The position numbers and the translations under genes are program-made. Below the pieces are notes generated by a model, which was given only the letters and a program-made list of their open reading frames with translations, made no database searches and was not told the DNA's origin. Shown in pieces: positions 53,546 through 63,936 of a stretch of 64,000 bases of DNA. Every line of letters begins with the position of its first letter. Within the stretch, counting starts at the first letter, position 1. The stretch lies in assembly GCF_040215725.1 (NCBI RefSeq), contig NZ_CP157967.1:1860001-1924000 (forward strand), in the 5' to 3' direction. The DNA is from Rhizobium sp. ZPR4 (lineage in GTDB: Bacteria; Pseudomonadota; Alphaproteobacteria; Rhizobiales; Rhizobiaceae).

Positions 53546-55219
53546 TCAGCCGTTGCCGGCCAGCAAGCGCTTGGCAGCCGCCCTCGCCTCCTCGGTCACC
53601 GAGGCTCCGGCGAGCATGCGGGCGATTTCCTCGGTGCGATCCTTCGGTTCCATGGTGGCAACACGCGTGGAAATCTTTTCCGAGCCGTCCGCAACCGGCC
53701 CCTTGGAGATCAGCAGATGCGTTGCAGCACGGGCCGCGACCTGGGGTGCGTGGGTGACCGACAGCACCTGCACGCGATCGGACAGGCGCTTCAGCCGCTG
53801 GCCGATCGCATCCGCGACCGCACCACCGACGCCGGTGTCGATTTCGTCGAATACGAGGGTCGGCGCCGAGCCGCGATCGGCCAGCGCAACCTTCAACGCC
53901 AGAAGAAAACGCGACAGCTCGCCTCCGGAGGCAACCTTGGTGATCGGCCCCGGCCGTGTACCAGGGTTCGTCTGCACGTGGAATTCGACGACATCTATAC
54001 CCTCGGCCGTTCCGGCTTCGGGGTCGCTGGTGATCTCCACCATGAAACGCGCGCGCTCGAGCTTCAAGGCTGGCAGTTCGGTCATGACGGCTGCCGCAAG
54101 CGCCTCGCCTGCGTGGCGGCGCTTCTCCGACAGGCTGCGCGCGGCAACATCATACTCCGCCTTGGCGGCGGAAAGCTCCGCAGCAAGCCGCGATAGCCTC
54201 TCCTCGCCCGCATCGAGATCGGCGAGATCTGAAATCATACGGGCAGCCAATGCCGGCAGTTCAGTCACCGGCACCGAATATTTACGCGAGGCGCCCCGCA
54301 GCGCGAACAGACGTTCTTCGACGCGCTCCAGTTCACGCGGATCATATTCCGTCTTGCGGAGTGCTGCCTCCACTTCCATCTGTGCGTTGGAAAGCTGGTC
54401 GAGAGCGGCGTCGAGCAGCGCCACGGTATCTTCCAGGAGGCCCGGCGCTTCGTGGCTCTTGCGTTCCAGCCGGCGCACCAGCGAGGCGATATGCGGTACA
54501 GGCGAGGCATTGCCGTTGAGGAATTCCGAGGCCTCGGCAATATCACCGGCGATGCGCTCGGCCTTCATCATCCGCGAGCGCTTTTCGGCAAGCTCGTCCT
54601 CTTCGCCGTCCTGCGGCGAGAGCTTCTCCAGCTCCTCCACGGAAGCACGAAGATAGTCCGCTTCACGCGCTGCCTTCTCGACCTGCTCCCGATGTTTCTT
54701 CAGGGTACGATCGGTATCGCGCCAGATTTTGTGCAGCCTGCCGACCTCCTGCGCCTCTTCGGCGAGGCCCGCAAAGGCATCCAGCAAGGTGCGGTGCGCG
54801 TCGGTATCGACGAGCGCCCGGTCATCGTGCTGGCCATGAATTTCGACGAGGAGCTGGCCGATCTGGCGCATGAGCTGAACGCTGAGTGCCTGATCGTTAA
54901 CAAAGGCCTTTGTACGCCCGTCAGCGGATTGTACGCGGCGGAAGATCAGATCGCCGTCATCATCGATATCATTGTCGCGCAGAAGCTTACGGGCCGGATG
55001 CTGCGTGCCGACATCAAAAACCGCGGTCACCTGGCCGCGGTCCTCGCCATGACGCACTAACCCGCCATCGCCGCGCCCGCCAAGGGCCAGCGACAGACTG
55101 TCAAGCAGGATGGATTTGCCTGCACCCGTCTCGCCGGTCAACACCGAAAGCCCGGACTCGAAGGCAAGATCCAGCCGCTCGATCAAAACGATATCGCGGA
55201 TCGAAAGCTGGATCAGCAT
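53546..55219 (-). CDS. recN: DNA repair protein RecN
   Basis: 557 residues, SMC-like double-strand-break repair ATPase. Walker A GETGAGKSILLDSL lies near residue 30, the coiled coil spans about 160-370, the signature KVASGGELSRFLLALKVAL and Walker B TLVFDEIDTGVGG are near the C-terminus. FESGLSVLTGE and LVEIHGQHDD are also typical. It starts 12 bases after the bamD stop, so the two are likely co-transcribed. Confidence 0.96.
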   Translation of the reverse strand: MLIQLSIRDIVLIERLDLAFESGLSVLTGETGAGKSILLDSLSLALGGRGDGGLVRHGEDRGQVTAVFDVGTQHPARKLLRDNDIDDDGDLIFRRVQSADGRTKAFVNDQALSVQLMRQIGQLLVEIHGQHDDRALVDTDAHRTLLDAFAGLAEEAQEVGRLHKIWRDTDRTLKKHREQVEKAAREADYLRASVEELEKLSPQDGEEDELAEKRSRMMKAERIAGDIAEASEFLNGNASPVPHIASLVRRLERKSHEAPGLLEDTVALLDAALDQLSNAQMEVEAALRKTEYDPRELERVEERLFALRGASRKYSVPVTELPALAARMISDLADLDAGEERLSRLAAELSAAKAEYDVAARSLSEKRRHAGEALAAAVMTELPALKLERARFMVEITSDPEAGTAEGIDVVEFHVQTNPGTRPGPITKVASGGELSRFLLALKVALADRGSAPTLVFDEIDTGVGGAVADAIGQRLKRLSDRVQVLSVTHAPQVAARAATHLLISKGPVADGSEKISTRVATMEPKDRTEEIARMLAGASVTEEARAAAKRLLAGNG

Positions 55220-55231
55220 CTGCGCTCAATC

Positions 55232-56077
55232 TCACGTCCCAAGAAGAAGTTTCTTGCCCGCTCTGGAAATCCACGAGCCCGAGTTCTCACTTGGCTCTAC
55301 GCCACCCTTTTGCAGCAGCTGATAGGAATCCTTATACCAGCGGCTGTCCGGATAGTTGTGACCGAGAACAGCGGCTGCCGTCTGGGCTTCTGGAACGATA
55401 CCCATCGCGTAGTAAGCCTCGACCAGGCGCGCCAGCGCTTCTTCGATCTGGTTGGTCGTCGGGTACTGCTCCACCACAATGCGGAAGCGCGAGATTGCCG
55501 CGAGGTAATCCTTGCGTTCCAGATAGTAGCGGCCGATCTGCATTTCCTTGCCGGCGAGCTGGTCGCGGGCGAAGCGGATCTTCTCCTGCGCGTCGCTGAC
55601 ATACTGCGACTTCGGATAGGTATTGACGAGCTTGGTCATCGCCTCGATCGTCTGCTGTGCCGCACGCTGATCCTGCGTGACGTCGACGATCTGCTTGGCG
55701 TAGGACGAACCGACGAGATACTGCACGTAGTCGGCGTCTTCCGAGCCCGGATATTGCTTGAGATAGGTATTGCCGGTCTGTACCGCGTCGTCATACCGAC
55801 CCGTGCGATACTTCACGAAGGTGCTCATCACCAATGCTTTGCGGGCCCACTCGGAGAAGGGCTGCTGCTGATTGATGGCATCGAACTTCTTGCCAGCTTC
55901 CGTCATGTTGCCAGCCTTGATGTTGGCTAGGCCCTGATTGTAGAGCATCTCCGGCGGATCGGCCTCGACACCGAGCTTGGTGATGTCGATATCCTTTTTC
56001 GTATTACACCCCGTCACCACCGCACCGGTACCGGCCAGAAGGAGCGATACGAGCAAAGCCCGTGCTGTGATATTCAT
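55232..56077 (-). CDS. bamD: Outer membrane protein assembly factor BamD
   Basis: 281 residues, a lipoprotein of the BAM complex. The signal LLVSLLLAGTGAVVTGC places the lipidated Cys near residue 25. Five TPR-like repeats follow: PPEMLYNQGLANIKAGN, RTGRYDDAVQTGNTYLKQYP, EDADYVQYLVGSSYAKQ, RYYLERKDYLAAISRFRIVV and EEALARLVEAYYAMGI. The ATG at 56077 is favoured; an ATG 24 bases earlier is possible. It lies between lpxC and recN as in related rhizobia. Confidence 0.95.
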   Translation of the reverse strand: MNITARALLVSLLLAGTGAVVTGCNTKKDIDITKLGVEADPPEMLYNQGLANIKAGNMTEAGKKFDAINQQQPFSEWARKALVMSTFVKYRTGRYDDAVQTGNTYLKQYPGSEDADYVQYLVGSSYAKQIVDVTQDQRAAQQTIEAMTKLVNTYPKSQYVSDAQEKIRFARDQLAGKEMQIGRYYLERKDYLAAISRFRIVVEQYPTTNQIEEALARLVEAYYAMGIVPEAQTAAAVLGHNYPDSRWYKDSYQLLQKGGVEPSENSGSWISRAGKKLLLGT

Positions 56078-56391
56078 GCGTTCAGACCTTGCAAAACCCA
56101 TCGGATGACTGTCCCATAGCCGTCGTTGCGGAGACGGCGTTCTCTCTCGCTGGCGTTTCTAGCCGCAAAAACACCATCAGGGCAACGCATTGATGGTGCA
56201 TTAACGCATTTTTGTGGCAAAGACCGCATATCCGCAGCCTTTAATCACTGTTTTGACAGGGATTTCTCATATCGGCCCACGCTGCCCTGCCGCCGCTTCG
56301 CGATCGAAGACAAACCCTATGAGTCGTCCGTCAAAAAAAGAGCCGCCCTTCATCAGAGCGGCAGCTTTTTCTCATTCCAATCCCGAAAAGA
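56078..56391. other. Region between lpxC and bamD
   Basis: 314 bases containing a likely bidirectional terminator near 56333-56368 and, closer to bamD, the presumed bamD promoter, for which no clear boxes were identified. Confidence 0.45.
56333..56368 (-). terminator. Terminator after lpxC (bidirectional shape)
   Basis: Stem GCCGCCCT (56342-56349) with AGAGCGGC (56355-56362), one C-A mismatch. On the minus strand it is followed by seven T (complement of the A run at 56333-56339). On the plus strand by TTTTTC. It lies about 30 bases beyond the lpxC stop. Confidence 0.75.
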
Positions 56392-57348
56392 TCACGCCGA
56401 CCAGGGAGCGAATTCGGGAGCGTTGACCGCGATGTACTCACGACCGTGACCACGCTGACGCGGTGCCGATGTTTCGACAACCTCGTAAGCCGAGGCGTCG
56501 CTGAGCAATGCCTTCAGGGCATTCGCATTCATGCGATGACCGCCGCGATAGGAGCGGTAGCAACCAATGAACTGTGCGCCGGCCAGAGCCAGATCGCCGA
56601 CGGCATCCAGCGTCTTGTGGCGGACGAACTCGTCCTTGGGATAACGCAGGCCTTCGACGTTGATGACGGTGTTGTCGTCGGAGATGACGACGGAGTTTTC
56701 CAGCGACGAGCCCAGTGCATGGCCTGAAGCCCACAGCGGCTCGACATCGCGCATGAAGCCGAAGGTACGGGCGCGAGACAGTTCAGTCTTGAAGGTCTCA
56801 GCGGTCAGGTCGCCTTCCCACTTCTGGCGGCCGATCAGCGGGCATTCGAAATCGATCTCGACTTCGAAGCGCGTGCCGTCATAGGGGCGGAACTCGCACC
56901 AGGAACCACCGGCTTCGATGCGAACCGGCTTGATGACGCGGATGTAGCGGCGCTTGACGCCAAGCGAAACGATGCCAACCTGCTCGATTGCTTCAATGAA
57001 GGGATAGGAGCTGCCGTCCATGATCGGCATTTCTGCACCGGACACCTCGACGACGACGTTATCGAGGCCGATCGCATAGATCGCAGCCATGACGTGCTCG
57101 ACCGTCGCGACAGAGCGCGCCGGAGAAAAACCGAGAACCGTGCAGAGATCCGTATTGCCGACCTGCGAGGAAACGGCGCGAAGTTCAGTCACATCGCCAT
57201 TATCATGCAGGCGCTGGAAAACGACGCCGCTGCCGGCTTCGGCGGGATAGAAGGTGATCGACACGTTGGCACCGGAATGAACGCCAATACCGGAAAGTGT
57301 CACAGGGTTTGCAATGGTGGTCTGAAAACCAAGCAATCCAATTGCCAT
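56392..57348 (-). CDS. lpxC: UDP-3-O-acyl-N-acetylglucosamine deacetylase
   Basis: 318 residues, zinc enzyme that commits to lipid A synthesis. GIGVHSGANVSI opens the first domain. Zinc ligands are the His in SVATVEHVMAAIYAIG and the HKxxD pair in FVRHKTLDAVGDLALAG. MPIMDGSSYPF and the catalytic His in RGGHRMNANALKAL are also present. ATG 57348 (MAIGLLGFQTT) is chosen. It follows the ftsZ terminator and needs its own promoter in the 330-base gap. Confidence 0.97.
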   Translation of the reverse strand: MAIGLLGFQTTIANPVTLSGIGVHSGANVSITFYPAEAGSGVVFQRLHDNGDVTELRAVSSQVGNTDLCTVLGFSPARSVATVEHVMAAIYAIGLDNVVVEVSGAEMPIMDGSSYPFIEAIEQVGIVSLGVKRRYIRVIKPVRIEAGGSWCEFRPYDGTRFEVEIDFECPLIGRQKWEGDLTAETFKTELSRARTFGFMRDVEPLWASGHALGSSLENSVVISDDNTVINVEGLRYPKDEFVRHKTLDAVGDLALAGAQFIGCYRSYRGGHRMNANALKALLSDASAYEVVETSAPRQRGHGREYIAVNAPEFAPWSA

Positions 57349-57678
57349 ATAAGTTCTGCCTTCGTCTGTCTGATCCAAGCCGGGCGGTCATCTTCGGACG
57401 CTTACCCTTATCGCCGGTTCAGTCTGTTAACTATGCCACGCACCTCACATACATTCGTCATCGAATGTGATTCAGCGGGCTTGCTTGATATCTACATACG
57501 CGCCAGGGCATCGCATTCCAAATCACTGTTTCTTTCGTTTTGTTACGAAAGCAGCCGATTGAATTCATTGGGTAATTTTAAATATGATAACAGGTATAAA
57601 ATAAGGAAATCCGGGGTCTTTCGGCCCCGGATTTCATCAGGATGGTTAGCAACCTATTAAAAGGCTGCCCATTGCGGG
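57349..57678. other. Region between ftsZ and lpxC
   Basis: 330 bases, AT-rich near 57560-57605. It holds the ftsZ terminator and should hold the lpxC promoter. TTAACTAT at 57428-57435 is one base off the CtrA half site TTAACCAT but stands alone. Confidence 0.45.
57607..57634 (-). terminator. Rho-independent terminator of ftsZ
   Basis: Ten-base perfect stem AAATCCGGGG (57607-57616) / CCCCGGATTT (57625-57634), followed on the minus strand by CCTTATTTTATA. About 45 bases beyond the ftsZ stop. Confidence 0.88.
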
Positions 57679-59415
57679 TCAGTTCGACTGGCGGCGCAGG
57701 AAGGCCGGAATCTCGAGCTGATCGTCCTCATGGCTTGCCATGCGTGCCTGCGGAGCCTGGCGACCGTGATCGTCGAGATTGCCGCGACGCGGAGCGTAGA
57801 GGCTTGCTTCCGGCGACGGTGCACGACGCTGCTGCGGAGCCGCGTTGTTCGTCGAGGCCATCATGTCGTCGAAAGCCGGATCTTCTTCGCGGCGGCCGAG
57901 CGAATTGGTGATTCGCTTCAGCAGACCCATCGGGCCACGCTCTTCGGTCGCCTGTGCGGCTGCCGGCTGGGCGCGGTGTTCCATTTCGGCCTTAACGACC
58001 GGCGGGAAATCCTCGACCTTCGGCATGCGGACCTGCTCAGGAGCCTGGCGAATGACCGGCTGCTGATGCATGACCGGCGCCTGCTGCTGCGGCTGAACCG
58101 GGGCCTGACGGACCGGCTGGGCTTCGGGAGCGGCTGCGAAGATGCGGCTCTGCGGACGGAAATTATCTTCCGGCGCTGCGGCCTGAGGCATGACCGGCTG
58201 CTGCTGGGCATGTGCCTGGCGGCCCATCTGGAATTCCAGTTCGCGCTCCAGATCGGCCTCTGCCGCACGAATGGTCTGAGCAACCGGATCCACGGTACGA
58301 GGAGCCGGAGCGGCAGCCTGTGCGGTTTGGGCCTGCGCGACATGGGCAGGCTGAGCTGCGGCCGCTACCGAAGCGGCGGCCGCGGAAGGACGCATAGCGG
58401 GCTTTGCGGCCGGGCGGAATTCCATACCCCGGTCGGCAGCTTCGTTCATTGCACGGTCGATGCCCGTTGCGACGACGGAAACGCGGATGATGCCCTCAAG
58501 CGATTCGTCGAAGGTGGCGCCGAGGATGATGTTGGCGTCCGGATCGACTTCTTCGCGGATGCGGGTTGCGGCTTCGTCGACTTCGAAGAGGGTCAGATCG
58601 CGACCACCAGTGATCGAGATCAGCAGGCCCTGTGCACCCTTCATCGAGGTTTCGTCGAGCAGCGGGTTGGCAATGGCAGCTTCGGCAGCCTGCATTGCAC
58701 GGCCCTGGCCGGAAGCCTCACCGGTACCCATCATGGCGCGGCCCATTTCGCGCATGACAGAACGGACGTCGGCGAAGTCGAGGTTGATGAGACCTTCCTT
58801 CACCATCAGGTCGGTGATGCAGGCAACGCCCGAATAGAGAACCTGGTCGGCCATCGAGAACGCGTCGGCGAAAGTCGTCTTGTCGTTAGCGATGCGAAAG
58901 AGGTTCTGGTTCGGAATGACGATCAGCGTATCGACCGACTTCTGCAGTTCCTGGATGCCCATCTCGGCGAGACGCATGCGGCGACCGCCTTCGAAGTGGA
59001 ACGGCTTGGTCACGACGCCAACAGTCAGGATGCCCTTGTTACGAGCGGCCTGTGCGACGACCGGTGCAGCACCCGTACCCGTACCGCCGCCCATGCCGGC
59101 GGTGACGAAGCACATATGCGTGCCGTTCAGGTGATCGATGATTTCATCGATGCACTCTTCGGCAGCTGCACGGCCGACTTCCGGCTGCGAGCCGGCGCCG
59201 AGACCTTCCGTGACGTTGACGCCGAGCTGGATGATCCGCTCTGCTTTCGTCATGGTCAGTGCCTGCGCGTCGGTGTTGGCGACGACGAAATCGACGCCCT
59301 GCAAGCCTGCCGTGATCATGTTGTTGACGGCATTGCCGCCACCGCCACCAACACCGAACACGGTGATTCGCGGCTTAAGCTCGGTGATATCTGGCTTATG
59401 CAGCTTGATAGTCAT
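57679..59415 (-). CDS. ftsZ: Cell division protein FtsZ
   Basis: 578 residues, tubulin-like GTPase that forms the division ring. The GTP-binding signature is in [19 protein letters not shown], with [20 protein letters not shown] at the N-terminus and [20 protein letters not shown] in the T7 region. After about residue 320 comes a long Ala/Gln/Pro-rich linker ([19 protein letters not shown]), and the C-terminal peptide [12 protein letters not shown] binds FtsA. The length is well above E. coli FtsZ (383), as in other Rhizobiales. It ends its operon with a strong terminator. Confidence 0.98.
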   Translation of the reverse strand: MTIKLHKPDITELKPRITVFGVGGGGGNAVNNMITAGLQGVDFVVANTDAQALTMTKAERIIQLGVNVTEGLGAGSQPEVGRAAAEECIDEIIDHLNGTHMCFVTAGMGGGTGTGAAPVVAQAARNKGILTVGVVTKPFHFEGGRRMRLAEMGIQELQKSVDTLIVIPNQNLFRIANDKTTFADAFSMADQVLYSGVACITDLMVKEGLINLDFADVRSVMREMGRAMMGTGEASGQGRAMQAAEAAIANPLLDETSMKGAQGLLISITGGRDLTLFEVDEAATRIREEVDPDANIILGATFDESLEGIIRVSVVATGIDRAMNEAADRGMEFRPAAKPAMRPSAAAASVAAAAQPAHVAQAQTAQAAAPAPRTVDPVAQTIRAAEADLERELEFQMGRQAHAQQQPVMPQAAAPEDNFRPQSRIFAAAPEAQPVRQAPVQPQQQAPVMHQQPVIRQAPEQVRMPKVEDFPPVVKAEMEHRAQPAAAQATEERGPMGLLKRITNSLGRREEDPAFDDMMASTNNAAPQQRRAPSPEASLYAPRRGNLDDHGRQAPQARMASHEDDQLEIPAFLRRQSN

Positions 59416-59490
59416 TGTACCCGTTCCTTCTCTTTATGGCCGCATCGCCACGCCGGCCAATTCACTCGATTTCACTTGCCTGATGCTTGC

Positions 59491-59509
59491 CCCGGAATAA
59501 ATTTCCGGG
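59491..59509. other. Short hairpin in the ftsA-ftsZ gap
   Basis: CCCGGAA-TAAAT-TTCCGGG, a seven-base inverted repeat at 59491-59509, 10 bases beyond the ftsA stop. No T tract follows. It could stabilise or process the ftsA-ftsZ transcript. Confidence 0.5.
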
Positions 59510-59518
59510 ATCACGCAC

Positions 59519-60850
59519 TCAGAAACTCTCTTTCAGCCATTGGCCGACACGACCGATCCGGCTGTTGTTACCTCCAAACGACGAGAGCAGACCGCTGCTC
59601 GGCGCATGTGTTTCCATGTCTGCAACCTGCGGATAGATCATCAGTCCCACAGCCGTCGAAAAAGCCGGACCCTTGGCTGCCGTCGGCAGACCAGACACGC
59701 CCATCGGACGACCGATACGGACATTGCGGGCAAGTACCCGGCGCGCCACATCGGGCAGACCGGTCAGCTGGCTGGCGCCGCCGGTGAGGACGACGCGCTT
59801 GCCGACGATCGGGCTGAAGCCCGAACGCTGGATGCGATCGCGAATGAGCTCGAGGGTTTCCTCGATACGAGCCTTGACGATCCGCGACACCAGGGCCTTC
59901 GGCACCTGCGTCGGCTGGTCACGCTCATCTTCGCCGATCGGCGGGATGGAAATCAGTTCACGCTCTTCCGAAGAATTTGCGAGCGCCGAGGCATGGACGA
60001 CCTTCAGGCGCTCAGCATCCTCGATGCGGGTGGAAAGGCCGCGGGCAAGGTCGGTGGTGACATGATGGCCGCCAAGGCTGACTGCATCGGTATGCACGAG
60101 CTTGCCCTCGGCAAAGACCGAAATCGTTGTCGTGCCGCCACCCATATCGATCGCAGCGCAGCCGAGTTCGACTTCATCGTCGACGAGGGCGGCAAGACCA
60201 CTGGCATAAGGCGTCGCGACCATGCCCTCGACCGAGAGATGTGCACGATTGATGCAGAGCTCGAGATTGCGAAGCGCTGCGCGCTCTGCCGTCACCACAT
60301 GCATATCGACACCAAGGGCGTCACCGAACATCGCCAGCGGATCGCGGATGCCGCGCTCGCCGTCGAGGGAATAACCGGTTGCCAGTGAGTGCAATACGGC
60401 TCGCTCCTGGCGAACCGACTGCTGGCAAGCCGCGGCCAGAACCTTCTTGAGATCGTTGGCTTCCACTTCCTGACCACCGAGATCGATGGTCGCGGTGTAG
60501 ATGTCGCTGCCAAGGCGACCAGCCGAGACATTGACGATCAGGCTGTCTACGGTGAGGCCCGCCATGCGCTCGGCGGCATCGACCGCGAGCCGAATGACAC
60601 CTTCCAGGGCGTCGAGATCGGCAATCACACCGGTCTTGATGCCGCGGGAGCGCTGATGGCCGATACCGATGATCTCGATATTGTGCGTGCGGTTCGGGAG
60701 AACCTGGCTCTCCTCGCGCGGCGTCAGCCGGCCGATCATGCAGACGACCTTCGTCGAGCCGATGTCGAGGACCGAGACGATATGCGACCGCTTCGAAGAG
60801 AGCGGCTTCAACCGAGGCAGGCCGAAATGGGACGAACCGAATAAGCTCAT
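59519..60850 (-). CDS. ftsA: Cell division protein FtsA
   Basis: 443 residues, actin-like membrane tether of FtsZ. SVLDIGSTKVVCMIGRL is the phosphate-1 motif, AIDMGGGTTTISVFAEG phosphate-2, and VVLTGGASQLTGLPDVARR the adenosine motif. The C-terminal amphipathic tail RVGQWLKESF anchors it to the membrane. The start overlaps the ftsQ stop (ATGA at 60847-60850). Confidence 0.97.
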   Translation of the reverse strand: MSLFGSSHFGLPRLKPLSSKRSHIVSVLDIGSTKVVCMIGRLTPREESQVLPNRTHNIEIIGIGHQRSRGIKTGVIADLDALEGVIRLAVDAAERMAGLTVDSLIVNVSAGRLGSDIYTATIDLGGQEVEANDLKKVLAAACQQSVRQERAVLHSLATGYSLDGERGIRDPLAMFGDALGVDMHVVTAERAALRNLELCINRAHLSVEGMVATPYASGLAALVDDEVELGCAAIDMGGGTTTISVFAEGKLVHTDAVSLGGHHVTTDLARGLSTRIEDAERLKVVHASALANSSEERELISIPPIGEDERDQPTQVPKALVSRIVKARIEETLELIRDRIQRSGFSPIVGKRVVLTGGASQLTGLPDVARRVLARNVRIGRPMGVSGLPTAAKGPAFSTAVGLMIYPQVADMETHAPSSGLLSSFGGNNSRIGRVGQWLKESF

Positions 60851-61779
60851 GTATCCTGACCTGCTTTCTTCAAAGCCTTGTTTCTTGCATCGACTGCGGC
60901 CTGGCGACGAACTGCGGCATCCGGGGTTAACTCAATGGCGGTACGATCATCGATACGGAGATCGACGGCAGCGATATCGCGCTGCAGAAGGTTCTCGTCC
61001 TTATCGAGCTTGGTCAGCCGCGCGAGCGCGCCATCGATATTGTCTTCCGGCAATTTGATGATCACGCCGTTATCCAGATAGAGATCCCAGCGACGGCCGG
61101 CGACGCGCACGAAAGCCTTCACATGACCGCGAACATCGGGCCACTTTGCAAACTGGTCGTCGATGGAGGCAGCTGCGGTTTCGGCATCACGACCGACAAA
61201 GAGCGGCAGGTTCGCAAACTTGTTGTCGCGCAGCGGCGCAATCACGCTGCCATCCTTCTGGATCAGAGAAAGCTCGGAACCGTGCTGCCAGATCGCATAA
61301 GCCTTGCGCTCCTTGAGCTTCACCTCGACGGTCCGCGGATAGACCTTGCGAACCTCGACATTCTGAACCCAGGGCAGGTTCGCGATCTTCTGGCGAGCCG
61401 CATCGGCATTAAGGGCAACGAGCGAGGTCGTGCCGTCGAGGCCGAGCAGCTGCAGGATTTCGATTTCGGAAGTCTCGTCGTTACCGGAGACCTTCACATC
61501 TTCGATCGCAAAACCGGCAGCAGAGGTCGTCGCCTCTGCCACAGCCTGGGTATGACCGCCGACGGACATGCCGTAAAGGCCGGTCGCAGCAAGGAGAACG
61601 AGGGTCGAAACCGTACCCGTGTGAGCCGGAATATTGATGCGACCAGAACCAAGACTGACCAGGAAGCGAACGGCGCGACGCAGCGGACGCGGCAGGACGA
61701 ATGCGTCCTCGACGTCGTCGATGGCGAGCGGGACGCGATGACGGGACCGCCTCATATTTTTGACCGTCAGCGCAAACAA
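60847..61779 (-). CDS. ftsQ: Cell division protein FtsQ
   Basis: 310 residues, bitopic divisome protein. A basic cytoplasmic N-terminus ([15 protein letters not shown]) is followed by one membrane segment ([19 protein letters not shown]), the POTRA domain ([20 protein letters not shown]) and the FtsQ/DivIB domain ([20 protein letters not shown]). The start is taken as TTG 61779 because GGAGGA lies 6 bases before it; GTG 61800 is possible. It overlaps the end of ddlB by 13 bases. Confidence 0.93.
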   Translation of the reverse strand: MFALTVKNMRRSRHRVPLAIDDVEDAFVLPRPLRRAVRFLVSLGSGRINIPAHTGTVSTLVLLAATGLYGMSVGGHTQAVAEATTSAAGFAIEDVKVSGNDETSEIEILQLLGLDGTTSLVALNADAARQKIANLPWVQNVEVRKVYPRTVEVKLKERKAYAIWQHGSELSLIQKDGSVIAPLRDNKFANLPLFVGRDAETAAASIDDQFAKWPDVRGHVKAFVRVAGRRWDLYLDNGVIIKLPEDNIDGALARLTKLDKDENLLQRDIAAVDLRIDDRTAIELTPDAAVRRQAAVDARNKALKKAGQDT

Positions 61780-62693
61780 GACGCGTCCTCCACCATCCAC
61801 CGGAGAAATTCACCAAAAGAGTAGCCGGCATAAGCGGCCATTTCAGGCACCAGGGAGGTAGGAGTCATGCCGGGCTGAGTATTGATCTCCAACCAGACAA
61901 GTTCGCCCTCTTCGGAAAAGCGATCGTCAAAACGGAAGTCAGATCGACTAACACCGCGGCAGCCGATAGCTTCATGCGCCCTTAACGATAATGTTTGTAT
62001 GTTTTGGTAAAGATTCGGTGAAATTTCCGCCGGCAAGACATGTTTTGACCCCCCCTTGGCGTACTTGGCATCGTAATCATAGAAGCTGTGGCCGAGCGGC
62101 ACGATCTCCGTCACGCCGAGAACCTTGCCATCCATGACGCCGCAGGTCAGCTCGCGCCCGTAAACATAGCGCTCCACAAGCACCTCGTCGCCGTAGCGCC
62201 ACTCGGCGGACGTGACGATCTGCGGCGGATGCGCCTGATCTTCCTTGACGATGACGACACCGAAGCTCGAACCTTCACGCACCGGCTTGACGACATAAGG
62301 CGGCTTCATCGGGTGCTCGCCGACAATAGCGAAGCGATCCATGACGATCGAGTTGGCAACCGGAATACCGGCTGCCGCGGCAACCGTTTTCGCGCGGGAC
62401 TTGTCCATGGCAAGAGCCGAGGCAAGCACGCCGGAATGCGTATAGGGAATCTGCAGGTACTCCAGAATGCCCTGAATGGTGCCGTCTTCGCCGAAAGGAC
62501 CATGCAATGCATTGAAGACGACGTCGGGCTTCAGCTCGGCCAGGTGGCTGGCGACATCATGATCGACATCGACACGGGTAACCTGGAAGCCTTCCGCTTC
62601 GAGGGCATCGGCACATGCCTTTCCCGAAGAAAGGCTGACGGGCCTCTCCGAGGAAAATCCGCCCAAAAGGACAGCCACATGCTTGCCACCCAT
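61767..62693 (-). CDS. ddlB: D-alanine-D-alanine ligase
   Basis: 308 residues, ATP-grasp enzyme that makes D-Ala-D-Ala for peptidoglycan. [18 protein letters not shown] opens the protein. [58 protein letters not shown] and the C-terminal [20 protein letters not shown] (metal site) are all present. ATG 62693 has GGGGG 5 bases upstream; GTG 62711 is an alternative. First gene of the ddlB-ftsQ-ftsA-ftsZ run. Confidence 0.96.
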   Translation of the reverse strand: MGGKHVAVLLGGFSSERPVSLSSGKACADALEAEGFQVTRVDVDHDVASHLAELKPDVVFNALHGPFGEDGTIQGILEYLQIPYTHSGVLASALAMDKSRAKTVAAAAGIPVANSIVMDRFAIVGEHPMKPPYVVKPVREGSSFGVVIVKEDQAHPPQIVTSAEWRYGDEVLVERYVYGRELTCGVMDGKVLGVTEIVPLGHSFYDYDAKYAKGGSKHVLPAEISPNLYQNIQTLSLRAHEAIGCRGVSRSDFRFDDRFSEEGELVWLEINTQPGMTPTSLVPEMAAYAGYSFGEFLRWMVEDASCLR

Positions 62694-62994
62694 CAATACC
62701 CCCGACTTCACGGTCTCTACTCTGCTTCTTGCAGGGCCACGCCTAACCGCGATTCTCGCCCCGCTTTCAATAGGTCGATTAGAACGACATTAAGGTTAAT
62801 GAAGCGTTTACTTTCGTTAACTTTCCGCCGTCCTGGCGATGGTCGATTGGTTCGAATCAAACCGACTTAAAGAATTCTGCCATTAGAATCATGGAGTTGC
62901 TACTTTTGAAATCGCTACATTTAGATTTTTTTAAACAATAAGCCCCGCATCGAGGGGTCGATGCGGGGCTCAAGGCTTTAAAATGACACCGATA
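62694..62994. other. Region upstream of ddlB with CtrA-like motifs
   Basis: 301 bases. TTAG-N7-TTAA lies at 62779-62793 and TTAA-N7-TTTA at 62796-62810, each one base from the CtrA consensus TTAA-N7-TTAA, with another TTAA at 62817-62820. They are about 90-120 bases upstream of the ddlB start. The aqpZ terminator is at 62941-62970. Confidence 0.5.
62941..62970 (-). terminator. Rho-independent terminator of aqpZ
   Basis: Thirteen-base perfect stem AGCCCCGCATCGA (62941-62953) / TCGATGCGGGGCT (62958-62970), loop GGGG on the plus strand. On the minus strand it is followed by TATTGTTT. About 24 bases after the aqpZ stop. Confidence 0.85.
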
Positions 62995-63681
62995 TCACTC
63001 GCTGTCGTCGACCAGTTTCCAGACCAATCCGCCCAGCGCTCCGCCGATGATGGGCGCGACCCAGAACAGCCAAAGCTGCTGCAGAGCCCAGCCGCCGACA
63101 AACAGGGCCTGCCCTGTCGAGCGGGCCGGATTGACCGACGTGTTGGTGATCGGAATCGAGATCAGATGGATCAGTGTCAACGCCAGGCCGATGGCGATCG
63201 GCGCGAAGCCGGCCGGCACCTTGCTGCTCGTTGACCCCAGAATCACGACCAGGAAGAACAGGGTCAGCACGATTTCGGCTACCAATGCCGACACCATGGA
63301 ATAGCCGCCAGGGGAATGTTCCCCGTAACCGTTCGCCGCAAAGCCGCCGAGCTGGAAATCAGCCTTGCCGCTTGCGATCAGATAGAGCACCGCCGCCGCG
63401 GCGATCGCGCCGATCACCTGCGCGACGATATAGGGAACGAGCTGCCCGCCGGGAAAGCGGCCAGCCACCGTCAGGCCGACCGAAACGGCCGGATTGAAGT
63501 GCCCTCCCGATATGCCGCCCACGGCAAAAGCCATGGTCAGCACGGTCAGACCGAACGCAAAGGCAACACCTAGAAAACCAATACCGAGGCTCGGAAATGC
63601 CGCTGCGAAGATCGCACTGCCGCAGCCGCCGAATACGAGCCAAAACGTCCCAAGAAACTCAGCGATGAGTTTTTTCTGCAT
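62995..63681 (-). CDS. aqpZ: Aquaporin Z
   Basis: 228 residues, six membrane helices and two half-helix NPA boxes: [16 protein letters not shown] and [15 protein letters not shown]. It is a water channel of the inner membrane. The N-terminus [20 protein letters not shown] and the Arg after the second NPA, part of the selectivity filter, are conserved. ATG 63681 follows GGAGAAGG. It lies upstream of ddlB with its own terminator between them. Confidence 0.95.
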   Translation of the reverse strand: MQKKLIAEFLGTFWLVFGGCGSAIFAAAFPSLGIGFLGVAFAFGLTVLTMAFAVGGISGGHFNPAVSVGLTVAGRFPGGQLVPYIVAQVIGAIAAAAVLYLIASGKADFQLGGFAANGYGEHSPGGYSMVSALVAEIVLTLFFLVVILGSTSSKVPAGFAPIAIGLALTLIHLISIPITNTSVNPARSTGQALFVGGWALQQLWLFWVAPIIGGALGGLVWKLVDDSE

Positions 63682-63936
63682 GAAACCCTTCTCCTCAGCC
63701 CGCAATCCAAGCGAGAATCGGTCATTGGTGAAAAAGATTCCGGTAAGGACTCGCCGGAGCACGCCTCTCCAACAACAAACGCCCGCCTGATTGCTCACGA
63801 ATCAACAATTACGGCAAAATAATAGCACGCAACCGCTGATTTCTTGCGCAGTTAACGTTTGCGTTGAACAAAAATTACGCTAAGGACAATTTTTATCCGC
63901 TAAGCGCGCCTTAGCATCATCTGAATTGGTGGGAAC

